Source of the DNA: Roridomyces roridus
Lineage: Eukaryota; Basidiomycota; Agaricomycetes; Agaricales; Mycenaceae
Length of the DNA: 64,000 nt
Assembly (NCBI GenBank): GCA_029378245.1
Contig: JARKIF010000015.1
Coordinates: forward strand, 496,001-560,000
Direction: 5' to 3'
This document shows positions 58,555 to 64,000 of the stretch, one piece after another (position 1 is the first letter of the stretch; every line of letters starts with the position of its first letter). The translations under genes and the position numbers were made by a program. The notes beneath the pieces were generated by a model. The model saw only the letters and a program-made list of their open reading frames with translations. It was not told the origin of the DNA and ran no database searches.

Positions 58555-60860
58555 ATGCCCAAGGCAAATGCCGCTGCTGGCAGCTCCGCAAAAGCTACTC
58601 GGCCCAGAAAGAAAGTCGCTGTGGCCGCATTCGACACCCTCCTAAGCCAGAAGGTCGCTGCCGAAAAGGAGTTCAGTAAAAGCAAGAAAACTCGTGCGGC
58701 ATATGATGGATACCTTTGTCGGGGGCGAGCAATGCTCAAAACAGTTGCTAGAGACCGCGAGGAGAAGGAGAAGAAAGGCTGGAAATGTCCCGAGGGGATT
58801 GACACAAAACTTCTTGCAGCGGCGCTGGAGGGTCCTCCCAATAAACACTCGGCCTTGGCTTTGGAGCTTTTCCTGACTCAGAAATGCTTGACGGAAGAAC
58901 TGGGGAAGTCCACAGCCGATGGCATTCACGGCGCGTTTGCCGACTATTGGGATAGCATGTGAGTCGTCGTTTATACTAAATACCAGCCCAGCCAACTTAC
59001 CTGCTCCACAGGAAACATGGCAAATATGCGGGAGCGTACAAGTACGATGAGGACACCGGGAAAATCTCTGGGTGTCCTGCCCGAGCACCAGAGATTGAGG
59101 CTTTTATGAAGTGCATCAAAACAAAGACAAGGGTCAAAGGAGAGGCGGCGACCAGGCGTCACGCAGAGGCCATGACCATCGAGGACCTGCGCAAGATTAT
59201 GGAGTATTCAGAGAAGCAATGCTCAGCGGAGGTGGTCAAGGCGAATCAGCCGCCTGATCTTCCCGCGCTTGTTGTCCTTCTCAAGCATGGGATGATGCGG
59301 GCATTCCTATCTTCGGGCTTCTGCCTTTGGACCAGGTTCGTGTCAAGTAGCTTGCTGTGCAGAGATTGCCTCAGCCTTGGCCGTTTACATCTGCAGGAAT
59401 TTTGAGCTTTGCCAGATTCAAGAACGCGACCTGACTCTGGGCAGAAAAGGCCCCGCTCCATTCTACCTTTCACTCCTTGGCGTTTTCTTGGACAATCGGA
59501 AAGGTTGGCAGAAGAAGCAGGGTTATGATGGGCCCTTGAAAAGTGTGTTCCATTGCTCAACCTCCCGTGGCTTAGACTGAAGTCTCACCTAGGCAATCAC
59601 TACGACATCTATGAGCAACCAGACATGCCCGAAATCTGCATGTACACGCACCTGATGGCTTGGAGGAGGATTTACCGACAACGACTTGACCGCGACTTTG
59701 AGCCTGACGACTACGTCTTCCCGTACATTTCGCCAAATGGAGTCATCCATCCCAAGAAGCCCATGGCCCATGACACCATTCAAGAGCTGCTTAACGAGTT
59801 CTCCACTGGTGCAGGCTTGGATAGGATTTACACGACCCACTGCCTCCGGAGAGGTGGAGCCCAATATCGGTTTATGTTTGCGCCAATTGGGAAACGGTGG
59901 TCACTTAGCATTGTCCGTTGGTGGGGCGGATGGGCTGAAGGAGAGCAGGTGCGTTTATGGGTTCATTCGTTTGGCTTCTATTCTGATTCACAGTCGTCTG
60001 CAGGTGGATACCTTGATGCGTTACCTTTTGGACTCTTTGCAGAGTTATGAGTCTGGGCATGGTGATGCACTCAATCCCCATCGCTTGAGACTCGACCAGA
60101 GTTTCATGGGCGAGCACGACGCGTTGCAGCCCGCCACGGTTGCTGAGCTTCGAGCTTTTGAGAAGACTGTCGTGACAACAATCCAGCAGTCATCGCTATC
60201 CGGCACCCCCTGCTCCCATGGCTCCCATGTCGCATTGAGTCATCTGAATTCGGGTCCTGCAAATGCCGGCCCCGGGTTTATCAGCCCGCTCATTTCAAAC
60301 TCCATCTCTAACCAATCCGCCGGCCTCTCGAATACAGTCCCACCTTCATCGGCTTTGTCCCCTCAGCCGACAACGGAACCCAGCAATTCCAGCATGAGCC
60401 GTCATGTTTCTCAATCACCACCACCGCCGTTGCTCAACAACTCGAGCGCACCTTCTCAGGCTACCTCGGGGATTCTGCCGATTGCCGGCGTTTCTATTCC
60501 AAGTATTGGAAGGGACAACAAATCATGGCGACGAGCAGTTGATCAATGGGAGATTGGGGATGCCTCGAACGGCCTTACTGTTCCGTTGAAGGATTGGCCT
60601 TCCGGGTGGTATAGCGGTGCTGAGATGCGCCTCACAACAGGCGCCCTTTACTCTCAGAGGAAGACTATTGCTCTGGAATTTGACAGGTAAGCTGCACCCT
60701 TCTGTTTGTGCCCTCCACATCTGATTCATTTCCCGCTAGATTGGGGAAGGACGAAGACACATTTAGACGAGAGTATCCGGAGTACGGCCGCGTCACCAAG
60801 CTCCTGGCAGCCATTCGTGCGCGCCACGGTCGCACCCGTCCTCGTCGAGCATCTCCTTGA
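58555..60860 (+). CDS. tyrosine recombinase with GCR1_C-like C-terminus (Crypton type), six exons
   Basis: Site-specific DNA strand-exchange enzyme. Exons 58555-58958, 59012-59335, 59397-59542, 59593-59948, 60004-60686 and 60740-60860 join in phase into 677 residues. Residues 1-140 are a basic, helical core-binding-type domain. The catalytic domain shows box I (SGFCLWTRNFELCQIQERDL, first Arg), box II (THCLRRGGAQYR, the H-x2-R), WWGGWAEGE and the nucleophile VDTLMRYLLD (Tyr). A disordered S/P-rich linker follows, then a GCR1_C-like DNA-binding block (DWPSGWYSGAEMRLTTGALY, SQRKTIALEFDR, FRREYPEYGRVTKLLAAI). Recombinase plus GCR1_C is the Crypton signature. The gene looks fully intact, which suggests recent activity. 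Confidence 0.88.
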
Positions 60861-61244
60861 AGTAGAGAATGCTCCCAAGCTATACCCATTCACAGCTCCT
60901 CCCCTCCCTCCCTCCTCGTTATTGGAATCCACTAGACACATACTTCCAGCTATAGATATTCAGTATATTACTCAGTCTATGTTATCGCAGTATATACCTA
61001 CATACAATCCCTAACTACTTTACCGTTGAATGTGCATTTTCCTGACCCCAACCCCTGCTTTCCACCTAGACGAAGCGATTGCGCGAGCGTCTCCTGGCAG
61101 CGCAGACCCAATTGCCCTAAATGGAAGTGCCGGCGATCAAACGTGCTAAGCGGTGCCATGGCGGTGCCATCGGGTGATGTAAACGCCATCGGTTGATGGG
61201 ATCTTGTAAATCTTACGGACTAAGTTTGTAATACATATTTTTCC
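60861..61244. other. right arm of the large element, non-coding
   Basis: Between the recombinase stop and the conserved terminal 157 bp (61245-61401). No gene is seen. Confidence 0.5.
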
Positions 61245-61401
61245 TATGGTTGGGAACCACGGATGGCTCGGACCGCCGGTAAATCACATGACCGTGGGAA
61301 TGATCTACCTTATATAGGAGGGGAGGGGGGGGGGGGTCCAGCCAGGGTCGAAAAAAACTTTTCGACCCTATATCCGAAATTCGGATCCCGATGCCCCCTT
61401 G

Positions 61402-61409
61402 GTCAATGC
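61402..61409. repeat. right 8 bp target-site duplication GTCAATGC
   Basis: Pairs with 53420-53427. Confidence 0.9.
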
Positions 61410-61625
61410 ATCATCCCATTTTCTGTTCTTTTTTCATCCATTTCTTGTTTACAGCTCCGACCTTTGGTGGAGGACTCCAAGCACATGACATGAGGGCCTA
61501 CTTGGTGGGGGAAGCATAAGCGTCTTGTCTACTCATGCAGTGGAGGACACATGTATGGCTCTTGCAAGGACCCTGCTGTCTATTTAATATTATTGGTTGA
61601 CTATCCAGAATTCTCCTTGATTATA

Positions 61626-62191
61626 CAGTCGAGCCTGTCATAAGCCATACCTGACAAAACCCATAACCTGTGATACCCCATAGATTTTGGCTGTCCACCA
61701 TGTTGGTGCCCGCTAAAAAGGCATCCAAAACCCATAACTCTGTAGTACCCCATAATCCATACTTTTCTCAGAGCCAAAACCCATACTTTGATGGAAATTT
61801 GATGTGATTTTGGCTTGAATTGGACGGGAATCCGATGTCTTGCCACGGAATGAGTAAAATCACGCTCAAAATAGGACCGATATGGGCTCCATCCCAGCCA
61901 AAATGACGATCAACCTACTTATCATAGTGATGTGATCGGCATCACGCTGTACATATTGGTGAAAATCCATGCATGGGTTGGTACATTTGAGTCTCCAGGT
62001 CAGTTAGGGTACCAAAGAGACATCTCAGCCTGTGTCAGAGGAGAATTTGAAAGACCAGTAGACGGTGGATGAGTTTTCAGAGGCACCCGGAGTTTGCCGA
62101 AAATTTCCCACGCCTATGGAAACCCATAGCCTCTGAAAACCCATACATTTGGACATCCACCGAGGGGTATGGGTTATGACAGGTTCAACTG
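61626..62191. mobile_element. 566 bp TIR element with TA duplication (pogo/mariner-type MITE)
   Basis: The left end CAGTCGAGCCTGTCATAA and the inverted right end CAGTTGAACCTGTCATAA match at 16 of 18 bases and are flanked by TA on both sides (61624-61625 and 62192-62193). CAGT...ACTG termini with a TA target are typical of Tc1/mariner, pogo-like group. It has no coding capacity. Several AAACCCATA motifs lie inside. Confidence 0.8.
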
Positions 62192-62258
62192 TACATCTAT
62201 TATAGTATCCGTTTTGATTATGCTGTTTTTGGCTGTATAATTGACCATAATTGATCTA

Positions 62259-62710
62259 AGGTAGGGCTCACTCATAAGCGACCTACCCCACGTGATTGAG
62301 CGTGACAGACCATATTGGGATTGATTACAGTTTTGGCTGGATCAAATGTGAATTGACTCACAACAGAGAGTCGGGTACACATTTTAGCTACGAAGAATTC
62401 TGCATAGAGACCTTTAATCACAAAATCTAAGTTTTTGTCCCAAACCAGCGGCTTTTCAGGGCTATGAAAACAATTAGGACGCAAATTCACTGTATTTCGC
62501 TTTCAGCAATGTGCAGGTGTTTCAAAATTTCTTGTAACTTCATTGAATTGAACATATAAGTAATCTAAAGAATTTTTGGTATGAGATTTCGTTGTCCGTG
62601 TCTAGGTGCCCACACAAAATGTCGATTTGTGCCCACAGGATGCCATCATTCCCAATTTGGACGATCAGTCACGGCACGTGGGGTAGGTTGCTTATGAGTG
62701 AGCCCTACCT
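62259..62710. mobile_element. 452 bp TIR element with TA flanks
   Basis: The outer 36 bp (AGGTAGGGCTCACTCATAAG onwards at 62259) recur inverted at the right end (to 62710) with a single mismatch, and TA lies at both borders. Non-coding inside. It is a different family from the element immediately upstream. Confidence 0.8.
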
Positions 62711-63254
62711 TATAATCAGTTATGATACATATCAACATTTTCCGACATAGATTACTGATAGATTAAATAATACAACACGTTCCACAGGTGTCTCCCTGGT
62801 CCATACTATTTCAATTGATTGCGGGCCGCAATGAAGTCAATTACCATGATGTTGTGCACTCCACCCACTGCTGCCTGAATGCTCGCTGCCTCCGGTTTAG
62901 TGTTTACCAAGGAAAGTCAAATTACGGGTCGGAAAGTTCCGACCCTGTCGCGGGTACGGGTGCGGGTCGTCCACGGGTGACCCGTGGTCAGCACTACTGC
63001 GGGTACATTCTGCATTTATTCTGGTCCAAGTCTATCGGACCTGGCTTGATAAGATCCCTATCTTGGCCCCCTCCCTGACTTGTGGCTCAGAGCGTGGCAA
63101 TCTGCGTGATTTCCCGTCCAAGTCTACTGGGATGAGGATGCAGTACCCTCGGATAGTACCGATTCTATGCCATGTAAGTCTTAGCTGCTCGCTGGTAATC
63201 TAACTTCGTATAGATTGTCTGTCACGACTCACAGAGTCCACAGACCGGCACTCC
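62711..63254 (+). promoter_or_regulatory. upstream module of repeat-peptide gene copy 3
   Basis: Blocks such as CACTCCACCCACTGCTG...GCTCGCTG..TCGGGTTTAGT and the GTGGCAATCTGxGxGA-x-TTCCCGTCC line match the upstream regions of copies 1 and 2 (around 13370 and 44400-44810). The TATA-to-leader part of the other copies is not found here. Confidence 0.45.
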
Positions 63255-63402
63255 ATTTTCGAGCGGGCTCGAAAAAAACTTCTACCTGTATATTAGTAAA
63301 GGTGTTTTGGAGCATGTAAACATCATTTTACCAGTTCAGATTGTGCTATAACCACTCAGGGTAGCCTCCCAACCACCAGAACTTTGAATTGATCGAAATT
63401 CG
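63255..63402 (-). mobile_element. remnant of the 491 bp/8 kb element family
   Basis: Matches 8571-8735 in reverse, including the A-run end (CTCGAAAAAAACTTCTACCTG) and the GGTTGGGAGGCTACCCTGAG-type segment that the 8 kb copy lacks. The terminal inverted repeats themselves are missing. It ends where peptide repeats begin (CGAAATT then CGCGAGCCTGG). Confidence 0.75.
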
Positions 63403-63658
63403 CGAGCCTGGGCGTGGAGGGTATAACCGAGCCGCCCAACCCGACCTCGTTGTGCGCGAGCCCGGGCGTGGAGGATACAACAGAGAGGTAGACTCTGAGA
63501 TCGATGCCCGTGGCCGCGGAGGGTATAACCGAGCCGCCCACCCCGACCCCGTTGCGCGCGAGCCTGGACGTGGGGGATACAACAGAGAGGTAGACTCTGA
63601 GATCGATGCCCGTGGCCGTGGAGGATACAACAAACGTGGCCGCGGGGGGTACAACTGA
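63395..63658 (+). pseudogene. secreted GGYN-repeat peptide precursor, copy 3 (leader replaced by transposon)
   Basis: The repeat array is the best preserved of the three, uninterrupted to a TGA at 63656. The units alternate: EPGRGGYNRAAQPDLVVR, EPGRGGYNREVDSEIDAR, GRGGYNRAAHPDPVAR, EPGRGGYNREVDSEIDAR, GRGGYNKR, GRGGYN. The signal peptide, TATA box and intron of copy 2 are absent; a transposon remnant takes their place directly before the first repeat, so no secreted start is available. The preserved array suggests recent loss. The 3' flank matches copies 1 and 2. Confidence 0.65.
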
Positions 63659-64000
63659 TAAACTCAGCCTCTTTGTAACCATTGTTCACATAATTAGTAT
63701 GCATCTCTACTGCTGTGAATGTAAATTGTTAGTATACAGTGAAGTGAATTCAAAGTATTCACATGGGAAGGTGAAATAAATGAGGGATACTGTTCGTCGG
63801 AGAGTCAGTGGGATTATTATGAGAAGCCCATGCATACTACAAGGAGTGGTGAAGTCCCGCTAAGATAAGAGGAAGGGCCTTAGTTGACGCTGGGGAGGAA
63901 GACGAGAGTTGGGCGCTCCGGAAATGACGCAATACAATCCATAGGTTCCGCCCGTGCTTGTACCTGTGAGTCCAATCTAGTCACAGTGCCAGTTGTAAGG
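63659..64000. other. 3' flank of repeat-peptide copy 3
   Basis: Shares TGTAAATTGTxAGTATA..GTGAATTCA and the AGAGTCAGTG block with the 3' flank of copy 2; nothing else is seen up to the window edge. Confidence 0.4.

Larger units (their letters stand above)
53428..61401 (+). mobile_element. 7,974 bp TIR element carrying an XPG-like nuclease and a tyrosine recombinase
   Basis: The two ends are CAAGGGGGCATCGGGATC and its exact inverse (18 of 18), flanked by the 8 bp duplication GTCAATGC. Just inside, both ends have poly-G/poly-C runs and an A-run of CTCGAAAAAAA type. Contents in order on the plus strand: an AT-richer left arm with a tRNA-like segment, a decayed multi-exon gene (about 55147-56402), an intact nuclease gene and an intact tyrosine recombinase gene. 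No DDE/RNase-H-type transposase is seen. The 491 bp element at 8281 is a deletion derivative, which shows that these termini are recognised by an active mobilising enzyme and are not a chance pair. Whether the recombinase, the nuclease, or an absent transposase moves it is unknown. Confidence 0.85.

Noticed and set aside
63336..63704. Three overlapping minus repeat proteins opposite peptide copy 3
   Set aside because: Same explanation: any tandem repeat is open in several frames. Only the plus frame matches the family in the other copies.

Overview
This window looks like nuclear DNA of a mushroom-forming basidiomycete (Agaricomycetes, probably Agaricales; a Mycena-like fungus is a guess). The support is many 44-71 bp GT-AG introns, genes broken into small exons, and agaric-type families: long coiled-coil F-box proteins, an armadillo protein with an SWWSDGNP start, a MYND-finger protein, a choline-kinase-like/APH phosphotransferase, small secreted proteins and an XPG-like PIN nuclease. 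No rRNA gene, intact tRNA, CRISPR array or bacterial-type operon is seen. Region by region: 0-5 kb holds two zinc-cluster-like genes and an ARM-repeat gene. 5.9-7.7 kb holds an F-box gene whose duplicate lies at 46.3-48.1 kb. 8.2-12.8 kb is an APH-family phosphotransferase pseudogene, split by a 491 bp terminal-inverted-repeat (TIR) element and by about 2.5 kb of foreign sequence. 13-14 kb holds the first of three decayed copies of a secreted GGYN-repeat peptide precursor (others at 45 kb and 63.4 kb). 17-21.8 kb has a type-B carboxylesterase, an 8-cysteine secreted protein and a frameshifted F-box gene. 24.9-26.3 kb is an unrecognised gene. 27-33.7 kb is a cluster of four related genes ending in, or carrying, the same short motif (aromatic-x-G/A-P/A-V-K/R...NG...G...H-rich-Y); the fourth has a helical domain resembling the fungal HeLo-like/MLKL N-terminal domains. 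33.9-34.7 kb is a secreted protein gene. 36.6-37.9 kb encodes a TEA/ATTS transcription factor. 41-43.5 kb may hold an unrecognised gene. 48.8-50.2 kb is a MYND-finger gene that has lost half its finger. The most striking object is a 7,974 bp element at 53,428-61,401. It has 18 bp perfect terminal inverted repeats and an exact 8 bp target duplication (GTCAATGC). It carries, head to tail, an intact 507-residue XPG/FEN1-like nuclease and an intact 677-residue tyrosine recombinase with a GCR1_C-like tail, plus a decayed gene in front. The 491 bp element in the phosphotransferase pseudogene is its internally deleted relative (same termini, its own 8 bp duplication), and a third piece is fused to the 63.4 kb peptide gene. 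Two more TIR elements with TA duplications follow at 61.6 and 62.3 kb. How the genes work together: the window is mostly accessory sequence. The nuclease and recombinase probably serve the mobile element. The 27-34 kb cluster is a candidate cell-death or self-assembly signalling locus. The remaining genes are independent. Exon joins were made by hand from splice signals and frame, so exon ends marked approximate may move.
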